Positions 10,904-22,735 of a stretch of 64,000 nt of DNA are shown one piece after another. Every line of letters starts with the position of its first letter. The first letter of the stretch is position 1. The DNA comes from Zantedeschia hybrid cultivar (Eukaryota > Streptophyta > Magnoliopsida > Alismatales > Araceae), in contig JARZZO010000011.1 in NCBI GenBank assembly GCA_030544215.1, positions 9,224,001 to 9,288,000 on the forward strand, written 5' to 3'. The position numbers were made by a program, and so were the translations under genes. The notes beneath the pieces are model-generated. The model was not told the origin of the DNA. It saw only the letters and a program-made list of their open reading frames with translations, and did not search any database.

Positions 10904-13900
10904 AAACTTACATTATTCTATGGTGGAGTTTGGAAGGAGGTTTCTTCTGATTTTAATGGAAGAATATGGGTGGACGACAAAGGACCATGACTATAGATGT
11001 AGATGAGTTATCAGTCGTAACTTTGATTCAAGATTTTTGCCATGTGTGTAAATGGGGAATTGGGCAGCTACTAATATTCACTTATGTCATTCCCCACACT
11101 AGACCAAGGGAGACTGTGGTAGTTGATTCGGATAGAATATTGATGCAAATTGTTCAGGAAAATGCAGCTACTAAGAAGTTTACATTATATGCTGTAGTCA
11201 AAAGGAGGTGCAAGTTACTCCTATTGAACCTGTCAGGCCATCTGAGTGCAGATATGAAGCATAGATCAATGAGGATGCTAGTGGAAGAGCTTCCAACCCA
11301 TCTAAGAGAATAGCACAACCCAATGAGAATGTTGAGTAGTGGACTGTAACTAATTTTAAATCAGATTTTGATTATGTCACATTTGATGATGTTGATGTTG
11401 ATGCTGATTTTGATGTTGAAGGTAAACTTGTTGCTTCTGAGGAGGGTCTTACTGTGGCTGATGTAACCAATGAAGAAGATTCAAACAAGTGCTACATAGA
11501 TGAAAGTTACAGGAGTATCTTGTCAGATTCAGATGATTATACAGTGAGCTCCGTAGATGGTGATGGTATCAAGATTATTGAAGGTTTTGCTGAGGATCTT
11601 CAAATAGTTGTAGGGGAAAAGTTTAAGAATGTTGGCGACTTCAAATTGTCACTGAGACAACACCACATAAAATCTAAGTTTGAGGTATTTTGTATCAAGA
11701 ATGACAAGGTTAGAGTCACTTCGCAGTATAGTAACGTGGATTGTACATGGCGCGTACATGCATCAATATTGACAGATAACTTTACATTTCAAGTGAAGAC
11801 TATGCAAGATAAGTATACTTGCATTGCCAACAGTAAGGCAAGAAATCACATGGCTTTAACAAAGTGGATTGTAAAGAGAATAGTTCCTTTCTTGAGAAGG
11901 GATCCTGCGATGCCTCCTTTCAAAATTAGGAGGTGGCTGCATGAAGAATACAATGTGGATGTCCCATATCACAGAGTATGAGATACAAAGGAAATAGCAA
12001 AGAAATCATTTATGGAAAGCTTGAGAAGGCTTATGAGCAGATACCATGACTAGAGAATGAGATCCTCAAGACAAATCCTAGTAGCTATGTCAAGGTGAAG
12101 TTGGAAAATGATAAATCTTTTCAAAGATTGTTTGTGTGTCTACATACATGCAAGGTGGGGTTTTTGGCTAGTTGTAGGCTCATTCTAAGGCTAGCTGCAT
12201 GCCATCTTAAAGGCAGATACACATGTATTTTGACTGCAGCTACTGGTATTGATGGAAATTGTGATTTATTCTTAGTTTCATATGCTATGATGGAGGGAGA
12301 ATCAAAAGATAGTTGGAGTTGGTTTTTATAGAACCTAAAGGAGGCCACTAGGGAGGTTTCAGAGCTCACATTCTTATCAGACATGGAGAAAGGGCTAGAA
12401 ATTACTGTGAAAAATGAATTTCTTTTGGCTGAGCACATGATTTACATGAGGCACATGTACAAGAGCTTTAGAAAGAAGTGGCTAGAAAAATGTATGGAGC
12501 ATTTGCTATAGAATGTAGCAAGGTCCTTCACAAGGGCTGGACTTGAGGGGAGCATACAAGAGTTGATTCAGAATTCTCCTGATGTTGCTCAATGTTACAA
12601 GATAAGAGGGAGCATATTTGGAGTAGGTCACAATTCTCATTTGCACGTAGGTGCCACTACATCACCAACAATAATAGTGAAAGTTTCAATGCTTTTATTA
12701 TACAGCCTAGGGATCTACCAGTTATAGATATGATTGATATGATAAGACATCAGTTTATGGTTAAAATAGATTTGAGGTGTCGACAAGCATCTCGATGGAG
12801 GGGAAAATTAGTTCTTGAGGCCCTTTGTTATGTACAACAAATCAGTAAGAATTTGGGAAAGTATCAAGTAAGAAGATCCGATGATTGCAGAGCAGATGCA
12901 TTTATATATGATGTGAATCTTCAGGAGAAGACTTGTACATGTCAGAGGTGGCAAGTGATAGGTCTTCCGTGTGAACATGCAACTGCTTTCATCATTTGTA
13001 TTAGAGGTGCAACGCAAGATTATTGTGATGGTTGCCATTCAGTGGCTACATTTAAAGAGGCATATGTAGCTGCCATCTCACCCATCACTGATAGGAGTTC
13101 TTGGGAGCCGCTTCAGTTAGGCTACACTGTCCTTCCTCCAAAGGAGCACAAACTTAGGGGTAGGCCCAAGAAAAAAAGGATCAGAGACAAATTTGAGAAA
13201 ATCAATCCAAAAAGGCCACAACACAAGTGTACGAGGTGTGGTCAAATGGGGCATCATAAAACTACTTGTAAAAATCCTCCTCTTAGGTAATTCTTACATA
13301 TCTCAAATGGCGATTTTGATTACTATTTTAATGATGCAAAGAGCTGTTTTGACAACTACTTTAATGATAACATGTTCATCTTAGAACTAGGGATGAATTG
13401 AGGCTTGCATTTGAATATGTGCCAAACACTTGTCACAGATTAAAGAAATATATGAAACTGTAACTATGCAATTGTTCTTCTTTGTCACAACACCAACATA
13501 GGTTAATCTATAAGCATTGACATAAAAGGGACCAAAATAGGAGGCAAACAATTGGGCTTTTCATTGCTAACCAAAAAAAAAAAAAAAAGGAGACTTGCAT
13601 GTCACTTGGTTTTGGTTTTTATAATTGACTTATACTACACTATGAATGCATGTTCTTAGATTGTTGTACACTTGTGGTAAGCTTGGTTATTGATATATAT
13701 CTTGCATCCTTGCTTATTGCCAGGTGATGTTTGATTGTATCATCCTACATTTGTAAGGATGTTGATGCATGTTTTCTCCAACTAGTTATGGGCAACCAAT
13801 AGATAATCTTTTAGACTGCTTTAGAGCTTGTCCTTTTTTTTGGAAGGCCACCAACCATTCTCAGCCAGACTGGGGGCGAAGGTAGCACTCAGGAGAGTGT

Positions 13901-14060
13901 TGCATGTTACTTGAAGCTCAAAGTAGGAGTGGAAGTCATGGTAGATGTGGTGGCAATAGAGGAAGATCAAGTGCTAGTTGTAGTAGAGGGAGAGCTATTG
14001 GTGCACAAGGAGGCTTCTAGAACCTTCCAAACTAAAGCTAACAAAGGGAAAGCATCTACT
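10904..14060 (+). pseudogene. Mutator-like (MuDR/MULE) transposase relic
   Basis: Domains appear in the normal order but in several frames. (a) 10904-11330: N-terminal region starting KLTLFYGGVWKEVSSDFNGRIWVDD, then a stop. (b) 11454-11981: MuDR DNA-binding domain, with FKLSLRQHHIKSKFEVFCIKNDK and DCTWRVHASILTDNFTFQVKTM. (c) About 12080-12331: catalytic core start, FLASCRLILRLAACHLKGRYT...GESKDSWSWFL, then a stop. (d) 12592-13290: C-terminal part with a SWIM zinc finger (CTCQRWQVIGLPCEH, about 12935-12980) and a CCHC knuckle (CTRCGQMGHHKTTC). (e) A Gly/Arg/Ser-rich tail after a possible intron (donor at 13289, acceptor 'attctcag' near 13863) reading SGSHGRCGGNRGRSS. The usual L-D-G-C-H-L-K block, which holds the first catalytic Asp, reads L-A-A-C-H-L-K here, so the copy is dead even apart from its stops. 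Confidence 0.85.
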
Positions 14061-14315
14061 GCTCAACATCAAGGCCAAGGCCAATTTTTTTTTTTTGATT
14101 ATCTTATATTTTATTTATTAAATTAATTTTTATAGTTTTTCATCGTGCACCAATTCTTCCTGAATTTTAGGTGCCAAAGGCGCAACAACATACAAGTTTT
14201 AATTTACTTTTTTTTTTCTTAACCATTAGACCTCAACTTAAATGACCTAATGGTCACAAACCAGGTAACATAAAACTTCCATGTTACATGATTTTAGGAA
14301 ATCCATCATCTCTCT

Positions 14316-14317
<2 letters not shown>

Positions 14318-14412
<95 letters not shown>
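14318..14412. repeat. (TA)n-(GA)n compound microsatellite
   Basis: About 20 TA units are followed directly by about 25 GA units with one interruption. Such tracts are length-variable. Confidence 0.95.
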
Positions 14413-14451
14413 TTCAACCAAGGCCATCTATTTGGCTCCACTCTTATAAGG

Positions 14452-14820
14452 TAATGTTCACCTCTTGGAGTTTACATTTCACTGTTGGATCTTATTTGAA
14501 TTGATTGTAACCGTCTAATCTTGTGCGAGTTAGTTAGTGATGAATACTATAAACCTAAGGGATGAGAACAACCTTAAGGACAATCTGACAATTTTTTTAA
14601 TTTTTGATTATTTTTTCATAATTTTTAAAAATCAAAATTTGCATGTACCTGATGGACGATTAAGATTGAGATTTAAGATCGAACCACGATTGACTGAAAA
14701 AAATAAAGTCTCAAGGGATGAAAACAAATCTAAGGGATATTATTAAATATTTAACAAAATGAATTTATTTTATTTTTTTAATCTGAGGAAGAGGCCAAAA
14801 ATGATGCATGCAATTCGGTT
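14452..14820 (+). repeat. AT-rich dispersed repeat, copy 1
   Basis: First of five related segments in the window. Shared blocks in order: 'ttactgttggatc', 'gaatt.attgtagccgtttaat', 'gtgatgaatact', 'gatgaga..aaccttaa', 'caatttttt.attttttgatt', 'tcaaaatttgcatgt.cctgat.gacg.tta.gattgag.tt.aagatcgaac', 'aataaagtctcaagggatga', 'ggattattaaatattt' and a GC-richer end 'gatgcatgcaattcggttgcac'. No protein, no clear terminal repeats. Confidence 0.65.
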
Positions 14821-14840
14821 GCACGATGTTGCACCACAAC

Positions 14841-14842
<2 letters not shown>

Positions 14843-14907
<65 letters not shown>
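14843..14907. repeat. (TA)n microsatellite
   Basis: An uninterrupted run of about 31 TA units lies between copies 1 and 2 of the AT-rich dispersed repeat. Confidence 0.95.
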
Positions 14908-14910
<3 letters not shown>

Positions 14911-14945
14911 GCTAACTTAGCTGTAGCTCCCTCAAATCCTTCTAT

Positions 14946-15412
14946 CTTGACATCAGAAAATTAAAAAAAAATTATCAAAAAAATTAAAAAATTAAAATAC
15001 TATCTAGGTTGATTCCTATTTCTTTGGATTTATTTTAACTATTAGATCGAAAGACTTAACTGTAGCCGTTTAATCAAATACGTCATTATTTGGAGATTAA
15101 AACTAAAATCCTTAGAGATGGGATCAACCCTAAAGACTAATCTACAAATTTTTTATTTTTTGATTTTCTTTCAACATTTTTAGACGTTACTTTTTGATAT
15201 GTATCCGATCGACGGACTAGGATTGATCGTCAAGATTGGACGGTAAAAATTAGAACTCTAGAGACGAGAGTAACCTTAAAGAGCCTATTTTAATATTTAA
15301 AAATTATTAAAAAATATAATTTTTTTTTATATATATATAAGGAGAGTGAATTTTCTAAAGATGACGCATCTTACTTAGATGAACTCCGGAGTGCGTTGAA
15401 TTTTTTCCTATA
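14946..15412 (+). repeat. AT-rich dispersed repeat, copy 2
   Basis: Same block order as copy 1: 'aactattagatc', 'aactgtagccgtttaatc', 'gagatgggatcaaccctaaag', 'acaaattttttattttttgattt', 'tgtatccgatcgacggactaggattgatcgtcaagatt', 'actctagagacgag.gtaacctta', then a 3' part with 'gatgacgcatcttac'. Copies 1 and 2 lie head to tail, separated by the TA tract. Confidence 0.6.
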
Positions 15413-15614
15413 TATATATATATATATTTCTTTTGATAGCACTGTAGATAGATGTAGCGTGAAAGATGTAAGTTAGATACGCACGAGCAAGATTGTCATT
15501 GTTTTAGCATGATAAAGGTATTCTGATTGTATGATTACAAGGGTAAGAACTCCTTGAAACCTAGTGCAACCTTATCAAAGTTGTTATAGTAATTATTCTC
15601 ATTGTTATGATGAG

Positions 15615-16638
15615 TAATACTTTTTGCACCGTATGCGGTGTAGAGAGACTGATGTGGATTACAATACTTCACTTTCTCCTGCCAGCTGTTCTACTTATTT
15701 TTTTTTATTTTTTTGACTTTTTTAGGTGAGAGAAAGAAAAGGTGTAGTCTTCTGACAGTTTTTATTGTTATCTTTTCTCATTCACCTCAATTTAAAAGAA
15801 GTAATCGATTCATTCCCGCCATTTAAAATATGAGATAATCGATTCTTTTTCGTTTTAGTCTGACCACCTCTCAGTTTTTTACTTGTAACACAGATTTATC
15901 ACTTCTAAATTCGAAATTATCACTTTCAAATATATTTTTATCACTTCTTAATTATTTCAATTTTATCATCTACTACTTAATTTTATTACTCCGTAATACA
16001 AATTTATTACTTTTTATGCAAACTTATCACTTTCAAAGCGCATTTTTGTCACTTCCTTGTTGTTTCAATTTTATGACTTGCTACTTAATATTATTACTTT
16101 GTAATGTAGTTTTATTGCTTCCAAGCAGAAATTATCACTTTCAAATATTGTATCACTTCATTTGCGTAGGAAGTGATAAAATATTCAGAAGTGATAATTT
16201 CTACTTAAAAGTGATAGTTTTGTGTAGGAAGTAATAAAAATGTGCTTGACAGTGATAAATTTACATTGGAAGGGATAAAATTGAACTATTTAAGAAGTGA
16301 TAAAATTAGACTTTGAAAGTGATAAAAATATATTTCGAAGTGATAATTTTGAACTTCAAATTGATAAAACTACGCTGAAAGTGATAAATTGAGAGGTAAC
16401 CAGACTAAAAGGAGAAAAAAATGATTACTTCTTTTGAATGACGAGAATGTATCGATTACTTCTTTTAAATAGAGGTGAGTAGAAAATGACAGTAATAAAG
16501 ACTGTCAGAAGACTAAATCTTCTCTTTGTCTACTTAAAAAAGTAAAAAAAGTGAAGAAGTAGGACATATGATAAGAAGAGGTGAAGTATTGCAATCCACT
16601 TTAGTCTCTCTGCACTGCATGTGATGTAGTAAGTATTA
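15615..16638. mobile_element. Fold-back element of 1.02 kb with repeated TTATCACTT words
   Basis: Nearly the whole element is one large inverted repeat with arms of about 500 bp meeting near 16165. The outer left arm starts TAATACTTTTTGCACC and the inverse of the outer right arm starts TAATACTTACTACATC. Longer matching blocks follow, such as 'tagagagactgatgtggatt' against 'cagagagactaaagtggatt', and 'tcttctgacagt' and 'aaaagaagtaatcgat' in both arms. The inner half of each arm is built of TTATCACTTC (left) or its complement GAAGTGATAA (right) every 25-35 bp, about ten times per arm. No coding capacity. It resembles a giant MITE or Foldback-type DNA element; the superfamily is not set because a target duplication was not identified with confidence. 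Confidence 0.8.
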
Positions 16639-17032
16639 ATCAGTTACTTAGATGGTCTAAATGTTAAAAAAAGTTTGATTAAGCATTTCTTTTTGTGGTG
16701 TTGTACATATTAATTCAATTTATCTAATATATATGGTAGCTTCAATTTATGCATTACAACTACCTTAGTGTAGGCTTAAGGTATTGGAGGACACAAAAGA
16801 AGTGAGCTTAGAGATGCATGTAAGTATCACTAGGAAAAGTGTGTGTGAGAGAATGAGTCCTTGTTAAGTAGGTCAGTTACAAATATGGAGTTACATCTTT
16901 ACAAAGGGTTTGCTGGGGTAGAAGGGTACTGATTCTACTTAAGGTTAACTATGGAAGCTAACTCTCATTTTGGCATCATGTTGGTGCATCTCCAAATATC
17001 ATGATAACTTTTTTTTTTTTTTTACTTTTTTT

Positions 17033-17249
17033 AGGTCAGCCACGAGATATCTTAAACGTCCGTACAGTACAATGTCCGATCAGACGATCCAATAAAATCC
17101 GAAAAATAAAAAATCGAGCTCCAATAGACAGTAAAAAAGTATAGACTCCAATGAACAGTAGAACTTGATTTTTTATTTTTCAGATTTTTTTTGATCGTCC
17201 GATTAGATATTACACTGTATGGACAATTAAGACACCTCGGAGCCCATCT
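17033..17249. mobile_element. MITE with about 95-bp inverted arms between poly-T tracts
   Basis: The left arm ('ggtcagccacgagatatcttaaacg') pairs with the inverse of the right arm ('gatgggctccgaggtgtcttaattg'), followed by 'tccgtacagt', 'gtccgat.agacgatc', 'tctgaaaaataaaaaatc' in both. The copy is bordered by T runs of 14-25. A related copy lies at 19459-19684. Confidence 0.7.
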
Positions 17250-17282
<33 letters not shown>

Positions 17283-17435
17283 CACTCAAATATTACTCCT
17301 TGATGTATTATCGTGACACTATTATAACACGTGAGCTTTTTGATGGTTGGGTCGCATCATTGAGCTATAATATTAAGATATCGTATTTACATCATGGATT
17401 GGACACATTATAATGTTCACTACTTGGTTAAAGAT

Positions 17436-17515
17436 TCTACTACATGTTTGTTGGACTATCCCACTACTGTACCTTCCACTACATGTTTGTTGGACTATCC
17501 CACTGCTGTACCTTT
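17436..17515. repeat. 39-bp tandem duplication
   Basis: The text 'ctacatgtttgttggactatcccact.ctgtacctt' occurs twice in a row with one or two differences. The surrounding 69-codon frame is an effect of the duplication. Confidence 0.8.
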
Positions 17516-17982
17516 GTTATACATCACTACTAATCAAATTTGCTACTTCGATACACAAAACCTTCCTTGAATCAGTGGGCCTTAAATATGTGCCTTCTCG
17601 TTCTTCACTTGTTGTCCACTAACTGTTGACTCGCCAACATTGACATGGCCAATGAAGGTGACATTTAAATGCCAGTTCTTTCCCTCTTCAGTCTCAACCA
17701 AAATCTCATCCTCCTTTGGTGCATTCATTTCACTATCTCTCTAAAGCATTAGATTCCAAATGCAGCGGCTGAAGGTTTGATCTAAGCTCACAAATGCAGT
17801 GTTCTCTACCGGATTATACCTGCTGCAAGTTGGCATGGACAACTGCAAGTCAACAAATTAACCATGAATCTAATAGTTATTCGATAACTCTTTCTCCATA
17901 CTCACGTACAATCATTCTAATTACTAATGTAGAATTGATTGCGTTTGAAGTTCTGCGTTTTTTTTCTACATAATCTTACAAA

Positions 17983-19015
17983 TAAATGACAAAAAATTTA
18001 AATTGGTATGTAAGAAACCAATTTAGATTGTGATGCAGCCGATGTTTTGTCGGGCTAGTAACATAGGGGGTGCCCGAAATCAAGATTAGGGAAGATCTGG
18101 ACGAGGAGGCCTTGGGTGCTTGCACAGGAAAATCGACAACGTCAATGGAGCCCTGAGTGTGATCCAGGGTCGACCCTTTTGACGGTTAAGTTAGTGACAC
18201 GTGGCCGGGTAGAGATGGAGCAGATTAGGTGGAGAAGAGTGTGATAGATATATCATCATCGTGTGTACCTTGATATGATGTAAACAGCACCTTTTGCAGG
18301 GGACTGTTAGTGAGCCTCTTTAGCGGCAGCCGATATAGGATTATTCTTATAGGTTAATTGTGGCGCTTCCTGCTTGGAACCTATGTAAAAATTGATGGCC
18401 GAAGGCCCACTCGAGTTGGGCCGAATGGTCTATCCCATCAGATGGCGAGTAATGGTTCGGGCCAAAGGCCCATCGGTCATGATGATCATCAGATTCGTTA
18501 ATCATAAATGACAAAAATGCAAAGACTAAGCGGCATATAAGAAACCAATTCAGATTGGTTCTAGCGCTAGCCTGTGGTCTGAGGACTCTTCAATATGATG
18601 GTTTGCAGCCGAGGTGCTTGTCGATCAAACCAGATGGGATGTGTCCCGTTCGGTGGACGGCCGAGCCGGAGTGGATTTAGACAGTCTGCGCAGTGAGTAA
18701 ACTACGTCAATTGAGCCCCGGCTTAAGTTCTTAGGAAAGCCTATCTGACGTTCAAGTCAGCAAAAGGATAAGTGGCAACAAGTTATGGGAGAAGAAGAAT
18801 ATTCCACTTATCTTGATTAGACAGTACCAATTTCCCTTTATAGAAGGGAGGTAGGTGAGACTTATTGAAACCTCTGATATGGGGACTATTCTCAAGCTGT
18901 ATGATTTCGCCTTGTAATGCCAAAGTTATTGGACCGAACAGGCTAGTTGGGCCGACCCCACTGACCGATGTCCTCAGGCCGCCTGGGCCCAACTTGACAA
19001 AACCTCCTCATCAGT
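17983..19015. repeat. Pair of LTR-like segments about 522 bp apart
   Basis: Two related segments begin with 'taaatgacaaaaa...t.agaaaccaatt.agattg' at 17983 and 18505. Each continues with 'gcagccga.gt', 'acgtcaat.gagccc.g', a 'gacggtt/gacgttcaagt.ag' block and 'tgggccga' near the end. The second contains 'acgtcaattgagccccggcttaag' and 'gacgttcaagtcag', text typical of LTR regions of plant gypsy elements. No coding region lies between them, so they are a tandem LTR pair or two solo fragments. Ends are uncertain. Confidence 0.45.
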
Positions 19016-19458
19016 TTCTTCGCGCACATTGTTTCTGAATTGACGTGTACTTAGCTTTCTTTTCTTATAAGCAAACTCATACGAAGAGTTCATCATTAGA
19101 TCTGTCTGTACTATTCTTCAATTTGCATAGATATAGGAAAGCAATAAACATATCATCTTTTTCTTTCATTCTAGAAGACACAAATATTGGGTAATATTTT
19201 TGTGTGTTGTATGTAACCTACAAACTGGGATGTCTCCTTGATGAAATATTTTACTTATTACTAAATATAAGAAACACTTTCTGCAACATCTTGTCCGGAC
19301 CGCACATGGATTTTAACACCTGCTGCTGGGGTCAATGCAACAGCCCTGCAAAGATCGGATGGTTGTTTTACTGCAACGTCAAGAGTGTTGAAGCAACTAT
19401 TTCTCAATGAGTAATAATTGCAGTAAGGATAATTTTTATTTTGAATTTTTTTAAGTTG

Positions 19459-19684
19459 AGCCACGGATGCCTTGTGTATTTATATAGGCCCATCTCTGAT
19501 TAGACAATATGAGAATTCTAAGAATTCTAAAAAATTAGAAACCGGTTATTGGGCTTGGTCACCAAGAATTTTTTTTTACTGTTCATGGGTGCTTAGTTTT
19601 TAGTTTTAAAAATTGTTTAGGTCACCCATCGAAGATCGACTTGTATGAATATACGGGACATGTAGGGTCCGATCTAAAAAAAAA
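19459..19684. mobile_element. MITE related to 17033-17249
   Basis: It starts after a T run with 'gagccacggatgcc' and ends with 'gggtccgatct' before an A run; the inverse of the right end ('agatcggaccctacatgtccc') pairs imperfectly with the left. The centre contains 'actgttcatggg', also found in the relative at 17033-17249. Confidence 0.4.
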
Positions 19685-20620
19685 TTGTAAAAAATATATT
19701 TATTGTAATACCTTATAGTGCAATAGCAGAGGGCATTGCAACAAGTATTACTCTTTCAACAGATTTTAGTCCACCTAAACGGCCTTCATCCGCAGGTTTG
19801 AACTATTTTTTCAATCCAAAAGTGGTAATTACAAACTCTAGAAACGTCTTGCACAGCTTTCAGGTTAAAAGCTACTTTAAACTTGGTTCTTAGGGCATTG
19901 CAATCGTACAGTTTTTGACTGAAATAGATCTCCAGCTTCAGACCTTCGTGCGATCCTACCAAGTGTTTGTGGGAGCTATAAAATGAAGCTTTTAGCTGAA
20001 AGCCAAAAACAAGAAAAAAAAATGATTAACAGATCTCAGTGTTGTTTTTAATCATTAAGGGTGACCATGTGAAGCCCAAAAGCGTTTTGAATTAGAAAGT
20101 GCACCAGAACACGCCTTTAATTCACGGCAGACCATAGGGCCATGGAAGCTCATTATCTTTCCGTTTAAACAAGTTTTTTTTACTTACAACCAGCAGTCCT
20201 AAGATTGTACTTCTTGAGGATGCCAAAATGAAAAAAGATTTTACATGGTCAAACAAAGGCATATGCAAAAATTTTGTTCAGTGAGGTCACTCCGACAATG
20301 AGTTAATAGAGTCACTCTGTTAAGTCGAAATCAATGGGTCAATAAGATCATTCTAATGGGACGAGACTAGCGGACCTAGACTCTAGTAGACTAAGATTAA
20401 TGGGCCTTCATATAGTTTAAAACATCCAGTGAGATCATAGGACCCCACTGATAATATGCTGCATTCGCCACTGAGGTCAAATATATCTAATAGTCTACAT
20501 TTTAATTTGGAGAGTACATCGCTTCAGCGAAGGAGAGGCATGAGTCTCCTGAATCGCCACAAGGCATCATATCAATATTGTGGACTAGGATAATGGAATG
20601 CAGCCAATGACATGATGGGG
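19685..20620. other. Intergenic, no feature recognised
   Basis: AT-rich sequence with no long frame, repeat pair or RNA gene that I could support. Confidence 0.5.
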
Positions 20621-20623
20621 CTC

Positions 20624-20830
20624 GGTTCCCCTCAGTCGGCCGACTACGGAGACTCCTGTTGTCACCGCTGAGGAAGTGCCATGGCCCCTCGTGGGGCCAC
20701 CACGTAGGTGCCTCCGTGCACCGCACGGGCCCACACTTCAGCGTGCCGTGGGCCACACGGTGGCCGTGGCACCCCTCCAACGACGACTGCGGGAGTCCCC
20801 GTAATCGGCCGACTGAGGGGAATTGAACCC
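20624..20830. mobile_element. GC-rich palindromic MITE (CAGTCGGCCGACT type)
   Basis: The left arm 'ggttcccctcagtcggccga' and the inverse of the right arm 'ggttcaattcccctcagtcg' share a CCCCTCAGTCGGCCGA.TACGG.GACTCC core of about 30 bp. The interior is also strongly self-complementary ('ggcccctcgtggggcc', 'gtgccgtgg/ccacggcac'). Base composition stands out against the AT-rich flanks. The frames read here on both strands are artefacts of the palindrome. Confidence 0.65.
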
Positions 20831-21639
20831 ATGATGGAGCTAGGGGGCAAGCAGGGTCCTTGGCCCTTCAAACTTTTGAAACTTTATGTATGTACAGAAT
20901 GCATGCAACAAAATATAAATAAATATTTTTACATTTCAAATCTTTTTACTGGCCTCCTTCCACCATTTGGTCACAGCCGATTGCTCCTTTCCCCACTGCC
21001 AATTTCTCCTTTCTACGCTTTGGTGGCACATGTAAGGGCCAATGAGCTGCATCGTATTGGTATATATACATGATTGGCGACTATGAAGACTCTCGCCTCC
21101 ACTGCACCGAGGCAACCCACTTCCATTCATTTTGTAAGATTTTTCATTCAAGCATCTTTTATGGCTTTTCAAAAGCCAAAAGCAGCTTTCAGGTTGAAAG
21201 TGTCACCAAAGCTGTGCCAAACATATCCCTGTGAAGCAACTGGCTTGAAAACATTAGTGGAAGTCAGTGGAACCCCAAAGGCAGTGCATGAAAGCAGCAT
21301 GCGTGTGGGATCTCTGTGTCTCTAATTGGAAGACCATTCCTTTCCCTGGGTTCTCATTCCTTTTCAACAGTGCTGCTCCTGATCCCAATCTCTGTGAAGC
21401 CTATATTTTCTGCAGGATATATCTCCAGACCCCACAAATCCTCAGTAACAAATTAATTAAATGAACCATTCCACCACACTAACTATTCCTTTCAGCAGCG
21501 AAAAGCAGACTACTCAAACGTGAAGAAGAGAGAAAAAGAAAGGAAACTGGTAAAGCCTGCTGCGTTTTTCATTGAATCCAGACAAACTTGGGCTACATGA
21601 ACTCCAATCTCAGCAACTGTGCCATCACAGTGAGAGCAG

Positions 21640-22320
21640 CACCACAGAAGCTTGAGCTCCACTGAAATCCACGCCGGTAGTAAACAGCTCCATGGTCAGC
21701 CAGAACCAGAACCGCTGCAGACACGGTATGAATCATGCCCATTGCTGGTGCAAGAAGACATAAAGTCTAGGTCAAACACGCCCACAGCCGCTGTCCCCCG
21801 CCTGGCTCGCCGCCGGATGCCATGGAAACATGGGCCTTCCTAGGAAGCGCGGCGCCTGATGGCGGCGACATGGCCACATGCCAGCCGGCCGCGGGCCGCC
21901 TCCGGTGCCTCCACCACCCTGCAAAGTGCAAAGGGTCTAGTGAAACCTGGAGAGGACGTAGAGGGTGTCCTCCCATGGAGGTACAATCCCACGTTACCGC
22001 TTCCACTGCTGGGTGGAGGTGGGGACGCCATGCCAGCAGCCGTGGCCCCACGCCGGAGAGCCCCCTCCGGTCGTTGTCGAGTCGCTGCTGGGTGTCACGC
22101 TGCGGTGCCGATCATGTGACCGACAAGCTGGAGGGGGAGTAATGGTGGGGGGAGAGAAGGTTTTGATCCAGAAGAGAGGAGCTCTGTGTTGCATTCAAGA
22201 GCCAAGGATGGGCGCTCAGACTGTTTGGTGGTGGTGGCCTGGTGCACCATTACTCATGTCATGTCCTGGAATTGGGTTGAACAGAAGGCCTAGCAGGTGC
22301 AAGGGTGAGGGTTGGGGGTG
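21640..22320. other. GC-rich island 1, unassigned open frames
   Basis: About 60% GC against an AT-rich background, with open frames of 63-118 codons on both strands. None shows a family I recognise. It could be a single-exon gene relic, a non-coding RNA locus or captured gene DNA. Two other such islands lie at 26870-27400 and 28750-29330. Confidence 0.3.
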
Positions 22321-22334
22321 AGGAGGGACTAGGA

Positions 22335-22453
22335 GTCGGGGTTTCCTCGGTGACCTGAACGAACTCCCGCACTCGGGGTGCACCCGAGGTGGACATACAC
22401 ACGACGAGAGACTGCAGGAGTTCCCTTGGTCCGGTGACTGAGGAAACTCCGAC
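22335..22453. repeat. Short GC-rich inverted repeat
   Basis: 'gtcggggtttcctcggtgacc' (left) and the inverse of the right end 'gtcggagtttcctcagtcacc' form arms of about 40 bp, both followed by 'gaactccc/gaactcct'. It resembles the design of the MITE at 20624-20830 but is a different sequence. Confidence 0.55.
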
Positions 22454-22573
22454 CTAGAGACTAGTGGAGCACATGAAGGAGAGGTTCCCAGACTTCAATT
22501 TTTTTGGTGGGTTTCATTCCAACTATTAACAAGAGGAGATGCTGACAGTAACTTTGTTTGAAGAGTGCGAATT

Positions 22574-22735
22574 GTCTACATGTTTGACCGTAGACGATCA
22601 GTAACGAGGTGTGTGAGGTGGGGGAGGGCATTTTGGGATCACGGGGGGAATCTAGATGGGTGGAACTTTGAGAGTTTTTGCCCCTCCTCTACCCCCTCAT
22701 TACTGACCGTCTACGGTCCAACATGGACCATAGTC
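22574..22735. mobile_element. MITE, about 160 bp, GACCGTAGACG core
   Basis: Left 'gaccgtagacgatcagtaac' matches the inverse of the right end 'gaccgtagacggtcagtaat' almost fully, extending outward through 'ctacatgttt/ccatgttg' and inward through 'gagg.ggt.gaggtggggga'. No coding capacity. Confidence 0.6.
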
